A stretch of DNA of 6,780 nt from UBA349 sp964444115 (lineage in GTDB: Archaea > Methanobacteriota > Methanobacteria > Methanobacteriales > Methanobacteriaceae). The stretch's first letter is position 1, and the number at the start of each line of letters is the position of its first letter. A program made the translations under genes and the position numbers. The stretch spans positions 1 through 6,780 of the forward strand of contig CAYUFT010000108.1 of NCBI GenBank assembly GCA_964444115.1, written 5' to 3'. Of the stretch, positions 1-5,506 are shown one piece after another. The notes beneath the pieces are model-generated. The model ran no database searches. It was not told the DNA's origin and saw only the letters and a program-made list of their open reading frames with translations.

Positions 1-433
1 ATTCCATCTCTCCGTCACATTTTGGACAAATAAATCCATTTTCAGATGCTTCATCAAAAGTACATCTGCAATCACTGGTTTTACATACAAAGAACATGTT
101 ATTTTCTTCGTATTCTAGTATTGATTTTAGATTAGAAACTATATCATCATGCTTACGCTTTATCATTTCTTCAACGCGTTCTGTTTCAAATTTCCAGGTG
201 TAAGTATACCATTGTGTTTCTGGGTCCTTACTTCTTTTGTAACTGGCTAAACCTGCATCGTAAAGTTTGTAAAGAACTCTTCGGACTATATTTAGTCTTA
301 ATTCAGTATATTCAGCAATTTCTTCGTCAGTTACCTTTCCTTCAATTAAGCACTCGATAATATTTATACTACCTTCTTCTTCTTCGTTGATGACTTCATA
401 AAGCAGCTCTTGAACTAGCGGATCTTTCATCAT
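1..433 (-). CDS. tfe: Transcription factor E (TFE, TFIIE-alpha homologue), 5' part, runs off the left edge
   Basis: My translation of the minus strand gives 144 residues before the window ends, so the C-terminal tail (probably a few tens of residues) is missing. TFE helps TBP/TFB-dependent initiation by stabilising open promoter DNA on RNA polymerase. Residues about 5-80 look like the winged-helix domain (an acidic N-terminus, then VTDEEIAEYTELRLNIVRRV and VLYKLYDAGLASYKR). An acidic/helical linker follows, then a zinc ribbon with Cys117, Cys122, Cys124, Cys136 and Cys139 around the family signature TFDEASENGF. Two ATG codons stand in tandem; the first (431-433) is chosen because GGAGG at 444-448 sits 10 nt before it. 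The first zinc knuckle is unusual (C-x4-C plus an extra Cys where an aromatic is usual). The next gene upstream is on the same strand but 353 bp away, so tfe probably has its own promoter. Confidence 0.93.
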   Translation of the reverse strand, partial: MMKDPLVQELLYEVINEEEEGSINIIECLIEGKVTDEEIAEYTELRLNIVRRVLYKLYDAGLASYKRSKDPETQWYTYTWKFETERVEEMIKRKHDDIVSNLKSILEYEENNMFFVCKTSDCRCTFDEASENGFICPKCDGEME

Positions 434-786
434 TTTACAAGTTCCTCCTAAGGACCAAACAGATATAATACGATGTTATATTGAATTTTTTTAATTTTGG
501 TAATCTTTAATTAAATTATACTTTAATTAGTAAAAATTGAGATTCTAATGTCATGTAAGGGTCAATACGGGCACAATGAAAATTTTATAGAAATAAAGCC
601 CCTCACGTTTTTTAACAATTAGTTAGGAACAAAAATATTCTGCAATTAAATATCAAAAGTGCGATGTAGTGCCTAAACATAGGCATATATCTATTATTAT
701 AACTTATGGTATTTAAATATTTTTAAGAACAATATTGTCTCATAAGAACATATCTTTTTGTACTAATTAGTTCTCAACTTTTTACA
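434..786. other. Intergenic region between CofE-like gene and tfe
   Basis: This 353-bp AT-rich spacer carries the 3' end of the CofE-like transcript and the tfe promoter. I found no convincing gene. On the minus strand a TATA-like stretch lies at about 582-590 (CTATAAAAT) and another at 463-470 (TATTATAT). The second is so close to the start codon that a transcript from it would begin at or within the ribosome-binding site, so the first fits the SD better. A small perfect hairpin (670-685) and a looser inverted pair (617-640 with 746-768) are also present. Confidence 0.5.
670..685. repeat. Small perfect inverted repeat (6-bp arms, 4-nt loop)
   Basis: TGCCTA and TAGGCA flank an AACA loop. It lies about 100 bp downstream of the CofE-like stop and about 240 bp upstream of the tfe start. 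It has no adjacent T-run on either strand, so it is not a clear terminator; a protein-binding site is equally possible. Confidence 0.35.
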
Positions 787-1656
787 CTAATTATCACACT
801 TTTTTACAATTACTGCAGGTGTGTGTATAATAGAATCTAACATATCTATAGTTATATGATTAATATCTTCTCCAAATTCATTTTTCATACTATAAACCGT
901 TTCCAAATGCCCTTCTAAGGATTTTTGGTAATTTTCAGCAATAGTGGCAATTTCCAATGCTTTTTGAACTGATATTTTAGAAGAAGCGCCTAATGGTGTA
1001 GGTCCTGCAATTTTACCAAATCTACCCATTAAATATCCAAAAATCCCAGTATTTGACTTAATTCCATCTAGGGCAATAGGTAAACAAGTAAATTTTTTCC
1101 CAGCTAATTGATAAGTAACATCTGTATCAATAATTATCACTAAAACGTCTTTTCTCCATTTTTTTTTTATTTTTTCGGATAATTCTCTGGCGACTTGTTC
1201 TGGATTTGCGGGTAAAAGTGAAACCATCTCCCCAGGAACATTACTTAAATCTATTCCAGCTTCAGATGCTGGTTTTAAAGCATGTTTGAGACCATAATAT
1301 TTTAAAACGACTTCTTTGTGTGATCTTGATTCAGAGGGCAGTTTTCTAAGGTTTTTAATGGTTCTATTTTTGATTCTAAGAAGAGGACCCAAAAAATAAC
1401 CCCATATGTATTTGGACCACACATCCGCTAAAAATATGGCCTTCAAAGAAGGCTTGAAATTAGATTCATCAACTAAACGACCCTGTGAAATGGATACTGG
1501 TGTTTCAGATATGACTAAAAAATCATGATTCTCTAAAAAAGGCCCAGCTGTTTCAATAATAATGTCCAGGCTTTGATTAGGACGTATGTAATTCGTCTGC
1601 ACTGGCTTTGCAATATATTTTTTACCATTAATTGAATTGGAATTATTTTTACTCAA
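787..1656 (-). CDS. CofE-like protein (F420-0:L-glutamate ligase family, diverged paralogue)
   Basis: A 289-residue protein related to coenzyme F420-0 gamma-glutamyl ligase (CofE), the GTP-dependent enzyme that adds glutamates to F420-0. Family landmarks are an N-terminal strand pattern ending in GRLVDES (about 59-65), SEAGIDLSNVPGEMVSLLPANPEQVARELSEKI (131-163, very like the CofE AGID-SN...LLP-DP segment) and the hydrophobic strand VLVIIIDTD (171-179). It differs from true CofE: the usual DT-x-GR with a following glycine-rich segment is replaced by DTDVTYQLAGKKF, and residues about 66-107 replace the typical region with a hydrophobic, basic insert. Activity as an F420 ligase is therefore uncertain. 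The start is TTG at 1654-1656: a TAA lies in frame two codons upstream, no ATG occurs before residue 144, and AGGA (1668-1671) is a weak SD. The gap at 1672-1681 lies just upstream of the start and does not interrupt the frame. Confidence 0.8.
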   Translation of the reverse strand: MSKNNSNSINGKKYIAKPVQTNYIRPNQSLDIIIETAGPFLENHDFLVISETPVSISQGRLVDESNFKPSLKAIFLADVWSKYIWGYFLGPLLRIKNRTIKNLRKLPSESRSHKEVVLKYYGLKHALKPASEAGIDLSNVPGEMVSLLPANPEQVARELSEKIKKKWRKDVLVIIIDTDVTYQLAGKKFTCLPIALDGIKSNTGIFGYLMGRFGKIAGPTPLGASSKISVQKALEIATIAENYQKSLEGHLETVYSMKNEFGEDINHITIDMLDSIIHTPAVIVKKCDN

Positions 1657-1671
1657 CTGTTAATCAATCCT
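1654..1671. repeat. 18-nt direct repeat, copy 1 (left edge of assembly gap)
   Basis: The 18 bases ending at the gap are identical to 1715-1732. The copy includes the TTG start codon of the CofE-like gene. The most economical reading is that both contig ends carry the same genomic sequence, so they truly overlap. Confidence 0.9.
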
Positions 1672-1681
1672 NNNNNNNNNN
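1672..1681. other. Assembly gap (10 N)
   Basis: Ten undetermined bases, a scaffold-join placeholder whose length need not equal any real distance. It lies in the upstream region of the CofE-like gene. Confidence 0.99.
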
Positions 1682-1714
1682 GCGGTCGGTATCAGCGATA
1701 AACCAGCAGTTCCC
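1682..1714. other. GC-rich 33-nt stretch of uncertain origin next to the gap
   Basis: By count about 58% GC, in a neighbourhood of roughly 30% GC or less, and bounded by the gap and the second copy of the 18-nt repeat. It probably does not belong here: a read-end, adapter, vector or contaminant remnant is likelier than native DNA. I do not recognise its source. Confidence 0.6.
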
Positions 1715-1732
1715 CAACTGTTAATCAATCCT
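1715..1732. repeat. 18-nt direct repeat, copy 2 (right of assembly gap)
   Basis: Identical to 1654-1671. Collapsing the two copies would remove the gap and the GC-rich stretch and join the CofE-like start directly to its natural upstream DNA, extending the SD context to AAATAGGATTGATT. Confidence 0.9.
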
Positions 1733-1780
1733 ATTTAGCTTAGTTAATTCATTTTTAAAATTTTCTAAAATTACTTGAAG

Positions 1781-1790
1781 TTAATATAGA
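1781..1790 (-). promoter_or_regulatory. Possible TATA box for the CofE-like gene
   Basis: On the minus strand TCTATATTAA lies in otherwise non-coding DNA between the Fe-S gene and the CofE-like gene. Initiation about 25 nt downstream would leave a short leader once the artefactual duplication is removed. Archaeal TATA calls in AT-rich DNA are weak evidence by themselves. Confidence 0.3.
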
Positions 1791-1818
1791 ATTTGGGATA
1801 ATTTCATCATTCCAAATT
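1790..1818. repeat. Inverted repeat after the Fe-S gene, abutting a putative TATA box
   Basis: AATTTGG (1790-1796) and CCAAATT (1812-1818) are perfect 7-bp arms around 15 nt. It starts 13 nt beyond the Fe-S stop codon on the minus strand, so it may be a 3'-end hairpin. One arm touches the putative TATA box of the next gene, so an operator is also possible. No U-run follows it. Confidence 0.35.
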
Positions 1819-1830
1819 TTTTTAACATTT

Positions 1831-2109
1831 TTAGAAGGCCAAGGCTTTCCTTTCTTTAGAATTAATTTTCTCTTTTTTTCCTTCTTCTTCTTCTTCTTCT
1901 TCTAAAATTGATTCAAGTTCTTTAAGGTTTTCTTCAAAAATTTTATAGTAAATCACGCGACATTTCTCAAGATTAGTATGTTTTTTCACCAAGGCTCCTG
2001 CAAATTCATCGCATCGAGCATATCCACACATTCCACAGTTTTTACTTGGAAGAAGTTTTGATAAATCTTCTTTTTTAAAAGATTTCTTGGATTTATCATT
2101 ATTTATCAT
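1831..2109 (-). CDS. Small Fe-S protein with a four-cysteine [4Fe-4S] motif
   Basis: A 92-residue protein. Residues about 16-50 form the cysteine motif of the Fe-S family (PF04060 type) also found in acetyl-CoA decarbonylase/synthase and RnfB/ferredoxin-like proteins: LLPSKNCGMCGYARC then EKC, with Cys25, Cys28, Cys33 and Cys50 as likely [4Fe-4S] ligands. The tail is highly charged, with seven consecutive Glu at about 70-76 followed by Lys/Glu-rich sequence; the Glu run is encoded by a pure GAA triplet repeat. No transmembrane segment is present, so it is presumably cytoplasmic. Start ATG at 2107-2109 with GAGG at 2120-2123, 10 nt upstream. It lies 146 bp downstream of comA on the same strand; a shared transcript is possible but not shown. 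Partner and reaction are unknown; a small electron carrier is an inference from the motif only. Confidence 0.85.
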   Translation of the reverse strand: MINNDKSKKSFKKEDLSKLLPSKNCGMCGYARCDEFAGALVKKHTNLEKCRVIYYKIFEENLKELESILEEEEEEEGKKEKINSKERKALAF

Positions 2110-2191
2110 TTGATAATTGCCTCATTTAATGAATTATATAGAATAAAATAGTATTGTTTAATAATGGAAAATTTTGAAAATAGAAAATGAT

Positions 2192-2199
2192 TAAATATA
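2192..2199 (-). promoter_or_regulatory. Possible TATA box for the Fe-S protein gene
   Basis: TATATTTA on the minus strand, about 80 bp upstream of the ATG, in the comA/Fe-S spacer. Transcription from it would give a leader of about 60 nt that includes the GAGG site. A second AT-rich candidate (2131-2143) is too close to the start. Confidence 0.25.
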
Positions 2200-2255
2200 T
2201 TAATTAATTTCTTTGATTAGATATTAAATAGGCTATATCATTTCCGATTTTACAG

Positions 2256-3032
2256 TTAGAGATTTACTTTTCCTAAGGTATCTCCCCTAAGGCCTCTACG
2301 CATGGTTTCTAGTGATGTTATCTCTTCAGGAGGGATATTTCCTAAGTTAACTTCAGAACCGATTTTTAATATGAAATAAACCTGCTGACTTTTTTGAGGT
2401 GCTTCCCAAATGAGTTTTTCAGAGGGTAGATTATTCAATAAATAATCGACTTCATCTTCCTTTACATTCCCATTTTTATCAAATATACCAATGTTTTGTC
2501 CGCTTTCTCTGGCTTCAATAATAACATTTTCTGCACCTGATTCTAAATCCATTTTTATTAGATTAATTCGGTCTTCAAGTGTTAGTTTTAGATCTTTTTC
2601 AGGATCTTTTTTTCCCACTTCGGAAATTACTTTAAAACCTTTATCTTTAGCTTCAGAAATATATGCTAATCTTTCTTCTAAAGGAAGATCAATGGACCCA
2701 TCTGATATTTCTAATGCTTTGAAACCAAGACCATAAGATTCTTCAAAGTATTCTGGAATCTTTTTTTGGACATAGGCCAGTTCAAAAAGAGTTCCTCCCG
2801 GATAGGCATCTACTCCATAAGAATCATACATGTCGATTTTATTTTGGATAATCTTTTTATTATGGATGGACACAGTTCCCCATCCAAATTTTAGAAAATC
2901 AACATAATTTCCAGATATCTCCATTAAGTCTTCTGCTGTTTTTAAACCCAGTCCTTTATCTAATACCATGGTAACACCATCAATACGAGGTTTTTCAAGT
3001 CTAAATGGTGCTAAAAATTCGAATGCATTCAT
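2256..3032 (-). CDS. comA: (2R)-phospho-3-sulfolactate synthase
   Basis: ComA adds sulfite to phosphoenolpyruvate to make (2R)-phosphosulfolactate, the first step of the PEP-dependent route to coenzyme M, the methyl carrier of methanogenesis; it is a cytoplasmic Mg-dependent TIM-barrel enzyme. At 258 residues it is of usual length. Conserved blocks in order are TVVLDKGLG-like (TMVLDKGLG, 21-29), DFLKFGWGT (45-53), YPGGTLFE (77-84), EISDGS (108-113), EVGKK (138-142), IIEARESG (171-178), WEAPQKSQQ (209-217) and SLETMRRGLRGDT (240-252). From memory these line up closely with the characterised Methanocaldococcus protein. Start ATG at 3030-3032 is preceded by GAGTGAT, a partial match to the archaeal SD. 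It is divergent from the PK-C-like gene, with 317 bp between the starts. Confidence 0.96.
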   Translation of the reverse strand: MNAFEFLAPFRLEKPRIDGVTMVLDKGLGLKTAEDLMEISGNYVDFLKFGWGTVSIHNKKIIQNKIDMYDSYGVDAYPGGTLFELAYVQKKIPEYFEESYGLGFKALEISDGSIDLPLEERLAYISEAKDKGFKVISEVGKKDPEKDLKLTLEDRINLIKMDLESGAENVIIEARESGQNIGIFDKNGNVKEDEVDYLLNNLPSEKLIWEAPQKSQQVYFILKIGSEVNLGNIPPEEITSLETMRRGLRGDTLGKVNL

Positions 3033-3090
3033 TATATCACTCTTTATAATTTTAGAAATGTTTAGATGAGTATTAATCCATAAAATGAAG

Positions 3091-3106
3091 ATTATAAGCT
3101 ATTCGC
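3091..3106 (-). promoter_or_regulatory. Putative comA promoter (BRE + TATA)
   Basis: Read on the minus strand, GCGAAT followed by AGCTTATAAT resembles a TFB-recognition element plus TATA box. It would start RNA near 3070, giving a leader of about 40 nt with the SD. Confidence 0.45.
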
Positions 3107-3180
3107 ATTATTTAATTTTCATTTTACAATATCTTTCAATTTATTCATCTTTAATTCTTTTAATTGAAAATTCATATTTT

Positions 3181-3198
3181 AATTATATTAATATAATT
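3181..3198. repeat. Perfect 18-bp AT-only palindrome
   Basis: The 18 bases equal their own reverse complement. It sits in the comA/PK-C divergent spacer, about 150 bp from each start codon. Because it is made only of A and T, chance is a real explanation. Confidence 0.4.
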
Positions 3199-3261
3199 TG
3201 GGGTTAAAATATAATATTATGCAATTCATTCTTAATTTAATAATTGTAATTTAAAATGTAT

Positions 3262-3275
3262 AAATTTATATTAAT
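3262..3275 (+). promoter_or_regulatory. Putative promoter (TATA) for the PK-C-like gene
   Basis: AAATTTATATTAAT contains a TTTATATT core. The same 14-mer recurs at 5979-5992 ahead of spt5, which supports reading both as promoter elements. Initiation near 3293-3296 would give a leader of about 55 nt. A second TATA-like site at 3323-3330 would start at the ATG itself and is less compatible with the clear SD. Confidence 0.45.
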
Positions 3276-3349
3276 ATCTTAAATTATTCCTAACTACATA
3301 TCATCTAATAATAATTAAAATTCTATATAATCTCTTAAACGGTGAAAAA

Positions 3350-3913
3350 ATGCAAAAAACGATTCATTATTTTGAAAATCCTGGAGAAAATAATACTGAT
3401 GAATTAATAGACTTAGTTAAATCCAGAAAGGAAGAATTAGGTATTAAAACTATTTTAGTAGCATCAGTTTCCGGTAAAACGGCTCTTAAAATTGCAGAAG
3501 AAATAGATGATGTAAAAATTGTGAGTGTTACTCATCATGCTGGGTTTAAAGAGAAAGGAAAGTTAGAACTAGATCCGAAAATTGAAAAAAAACTTAATGA
3601 AAAGGATATTCATACTTACACAAGTTCCCATGCTTTAAGTGGTGTGGGTAGGGGAATTTCAAATAAGTTTGGTGGTGTAACCCCTGTAGAAATCATAGCT
3701 GCGACATTTAGGATGATATCTCAAGGTGTAAAAGTCTGTGTGGAAATAAGCATTATGGCTGCGGATGGAGGAATCATTCCCATGGACCAAGAGATAATTG
3801 TAGTTGGAGGAACTGCTAGGGGGGCAGATGCAGCTGTTGTTCTAAGTCCATCCCATATGAATAGTATTTTTGATTTGAGGATACACGAAATAATTGCCAT
3901 GCCACGACCTTAA
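3350..3913 (+). CDS. Stand-alone pyruvate kinase C-terminal (alpha/beta) domain protein
   Basis: A 187-residue protein resembling only the C-terminal allosteric domain of pyruvate kinase (PF02887 type), without the catalytic TIM barrel, so it cannot be a pyruvate kinase. Visible elements are the opening strand-helix TILVASVSGKTALKIAEE (34-51), which corresponds to the domain's SGxTA loop, a second strand KIVSVTHHAGF (56-66), the Gly-rich GVGRGISNKFGG (98-109), and VVGGTARGADAAVVL (151-165). Such proteins are conserved in methanogens and other archaea; the ligand and role are unknown, and small-molecule sensing is inference from the domain. Start ATG at 3350-3352 with GGTGA (3341-3345) four bases upstream, a good match to the archaeal anti-SD. 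ftsZ follows after 233 bp with its own probable promoter. Confidence 0.85.
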   Translation: MQKTIHYFENPGENNTDELIDLVKSRKEELGIKTILVASVSGKTALKIAEEIDDVKIVSVTHHAGFKEKGKLELDPKIEKKLNEKDIHTYTSSHALSGVGRGISNKFGGVTPVEIIAATFRMISQGVKVCVEISIMAADGGIIPMDQEIIVVGGTARGADAAVVLSPSHMNSIFDLRIHEIIAMPRP

Positions 3914-3940
3914 CAATTTTTGATTTTTATCAATTGTCTT
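3914..3940 (+). terminator. Probable transcription terminator after the PK-C-like gene
   Basis: Directly after the TAA stop there is a bulged U-rich hairpin (CAATT with AATTG, then GAT with ATC) containing two runs of five T (3917-3921 and 3924-3928). Archaeal termination depends mostly on U-tracts, which fits. Confidence 0.5.
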
Positions 3941-4015
3941 ATGGTAAATTTGAACTTTTAATTGACCAATGATTAATTTCTAAACCTCAATAAAATTCTA
4001 TAAAGTTGGTGTGAC

Positions 4016-4092
4016 AAGCAACATTTGACTACACCCTCAAGGGTCAAAAATGGTAACTAGTGGGGGGTATTGTTACCGAATAACCGTTGCTT
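4016..4092. promoter_or_regulatory. Nested inverted repeats upstream of ftsZ (possible operator)
   Basis: Three inverted pairs lie immediately upstream of the ftsZ TATA box: AAGCAAC (4016-4022) with GTTGCTT (4086-4092); a bulged stem at 4024-4048 with TTTGA/TCAAA and CCCT/AGGG arms; and GGTAAC (4052-4057) with GTTACC (4072-4077) enclosing a six-G run. Position and symmetry suggest a protein-binding region. No binding factor can be named from sequence. Confidence 0.45.
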
Positions 4093-4101
4093 TTAAATAT
4101 A
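4092..4101 (+). promoter_or_regulatory. Putative ftsZ TATA box
   Basis: TTTAAATATA lies about 50 bp before the GTG start. Initiation about 24 nt downstream (near 4121) gives a leader of about 26 nt that still includes the SD. Confidence 0.5.
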
Positions 4102-4135
4102 AGTTAATACAATAACACATTCCATAGATTGATGT

Positions 4136-4141
4136 GGGGGT
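4136..4141 (+). promoter_or_regulatory. ftsZ ribosome-binding site supporting a GTG start
   Basis: GGGGGT, five bases before GTG at 4147-4149, is the best SD match in the leader. It supports GTG as the start; no in-frame ATG occurs until Met162. Confidence 0.7.
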
Positions 4142-4146
4142 AGTAA

Positions 4147-5283
4147 GTGAAATTCATAAACGATGCCATAAAGGAATCTGAAAAGAGAATAGATAAGCAA
4201 CGTCCTACACGAGTGGACACGGAAATTGACGAAGACCTCAGAAGTATTATTGAACAGAGTCGGGCCAAGATATATGTGGTTGGTGCCGGTGGTGCTGGTA
4301 ATAATACCATATCTCGTTTAACTGAGATTGGTATTGAAGGGGCCGAAACTCTGGCGGTAAATACGGATGCTCAAGATTTGTTTTATAGCGAATCTCATCG
4401 TAAAATACTTCTCGGAAGGAAGACATGCGGCGGTTTGGGGGCCGGTGGCGTGCCTGATGTCGGAGAAGAGTGTGCCGAAGAAAGTGAAGACGATATAAGG
4501 GAAGAATTAGATGGTGCAGACATGGTGTTTGTAACTTGTGGTCTTGGAGGCGGAACTGGAACTGGTTCAGCACCAGTTATATCCAAACTGGCCAAAAAAG
4601 CAGGTGCTTTAACCATTGCTGTAGCTACTATGCCTTTTAGTGCAGAAGGATTAAGAAGAAGAGAAAATGCTGAAAAGGGTTTAGAAAAACTTCAAAGTGC
4701 AGCAGATACAGTAATAGTAATTCCTAATGACAAACTCCTGGAAGTAGCACCTAATTTGCCTTTAAATAAGGCATTCATGGTTGCTGATGAGCTTTTAGGT
4801 CGCGCTGTATTGGGAATCACAGAATTAATAACTCGACCTGGTTTGGTAAGCCTAGACTTTGCTGATATTAGAAGTATTATGAAAGGATCTGGTATGGCTA
4901 TGATTGGTATGGGAGAATCCGAATCGGGAGACCGAGCTTTAGAATCAGTTCATGAAGCTTTAAATAGCCCATTACTTGATCTAGATATTTCTAATGCTCA
5001 AGGTGCACTTATAAACATATCTGGAAGTTCTGATCTGACCTTAAATGAAGCTGAAAAGATTGTACAAATAGTAGCTGATGAACTGGATCCTGATGCAAAT
5101 ATTATCTGGGGTGCACAGATTCAGGAAGATCTGGAAAATGTTATCAGAACAACAATTGTGGTTGCAGGGGTAAAATCTCCTCATATTTTCGGCACACCGA
5201 CTGAAAGGGAATATGTAGAAGAAAGAGAAAGAGAAACTGTTAAAGAATCTGCTCTAGAAGAATTTATTGATGGTGTATTTTAG
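4147..5283 (+). CDS. ftsZ: Cell division protein FtsZ
   Basis: Tubulin-family GTPase that polymerises at mid-cell to form the division ring. At 378 residues it is of usual archaeal length. After a charged N-terminal extension (1-39), the GTP-binding domain shows KIYVVGAGGAGNN (41-53), AVNTDAQDL (70-78), LGAGGVPDVGEE (97-108) and the tubulin signature GGGTGTGSAP (134-143). The T7 synergy loop reads LVSLDFAD (233-240): the two catalytic Asp (237, 240) are present, but the usual first Asn of NxDxxD is Ser235. The second domain follows to about 342, then a charged linker and a conserved-looking end, EEFIDGVF (371-378), probably a tail-peptide site for an anchor such as SepF (inference). Start is GTG with GGGGGT upstream. 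Inverted repeats precede the promoter, and complementarity to the SD lies downstream at 5507-5520. Confidence 0.98.
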   Translation: MKFINDAIKESEKRIDKQRPTRVDTEIDEDLRSIIEQSRAKIYVVGAGGAGNNTISRLTEIGIEGAETLAVNTDAQDLFYSESHRKILLGRKTCGGLGAGGVPDVGEECAEESEDDIREELDGADMVFVTCGLGGGTGTGSAPVISKLAKKAGALTIAVATMPFSAEGLRRRENAEKGLEKLQSAADTVIVIPNDKLLEVAPNLPLNKAFMVADELLGRAVLGITELITRPGLVSLDFADIRSIMKGSGMAMIGMGESESGDRALESVHEALNSPLLDLDISNAQGALINISGSSDLTLNEAEKIVQIVADELDPDANIIWGAQIQEDLENVIRTTIVVAGVKSPHIFGTPTEREYVEERERETVKESALEEFIDGVF

Positions 5284-5311
5284 CCAGAGTATCTTTCTAG
5301 AATCTCAGATC

Positions 5312-5362
5312 CAGGCCTAATCTGGTATGGATTATAATAATTATTAAGAAGTATTAGGTCTG
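5312..5362 (+). repeat. Stem-loop downstream of ftsZ
   Basis: CAGGCCTAAT (5312-5321) pairs with ATTAGGTCTG (5353-5362): ten continuous pairs with one G-U. The loop holds a small AT palindrome (TAATAATTATTA). It starts 28 nt after the ftsZ stop and could be a 3'-end stabiliser or processing site; no U-run follows, so simple termination is less likely. Confidence 0.5.
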
Positions 5363-5367
5363 AACAG

Positions 5368-5432
5368 ATATCTACTTATATAAACTGGGTAATCTACAAA
5401 TTTAAGTATTTAAAATTCTTAATTGTAGATAT
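5368..5432 (+). repeat. Competing hairpins sharing a 3' arm
   Basis: ATCTACAA (5392-5399) pairs with TTGTAGAT (5423-5430), continued after a 2-nt bulge by TTAAG/CTTAA (5402-5406 with 5418-5422), 13 pairs in all. An upstream segment ATATCTAC (5368-5375) can pair with GTAGATAT (5425-5432) instead. Two 5' arms thus compete for one 3' arm. Confidence 0.45.
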
Positions 5433-5506
5433 TAGTGGAGTATGCAGTAATTAAATTAAATTTAGGTGGTATTGTGGTTATATACACTAATTAAAGCATT
5501 ATATTG

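Larger units (their letters stand above)
3033..3349. other. Divergent intergenic region between comA and the PK-C-like gene
   Basis: 317 bp of very AT-rich DNA holding outward-facing promoters for both genes (candidates at 3091-3106 minus and 3262-3275 plus). A perfect 18-bp AT-only palindrome occurs at 3181-3198. I see no gene or RNA here. Confidence 0.55.

Noticed and set aside
620..700. 24-codon hydrophobic reading frame on the minus strand between the CofE-like gene and tfe
   Set aside because: No SD, no homology, AT-driven Phe/Ile/Leu content; expected by chance.
2491..2736. Open frame on the plus strand inside comA
   Set aside because: Antisense to a clear comA; composition is the Ser/Phe-rich pattern of a shadow frame, with no SD or recognisable domain.
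3181..3198. 18-bp palindrome as a specific operator
   Set aside because: It is A/T only in extremely AT-rich DNA, where such palindromes arise readily; it is kept only as a repeat.
4104..4616. Three open frames on the minus strand over the start of ftsZ
   Set aside because: All are antisense to the highly conserved FtsZ GTPase domain and have low-complexity or His/Pro/Ser-rich shadow compositions.
5435..5494. 19-codon GTG-started reading frame (MEYAVIKLNLGGIVVIYTN-like)
   Set aside because: Very short, no SD, lies in a hairpin-rich spacer and shows no family similarity; chance is likely.
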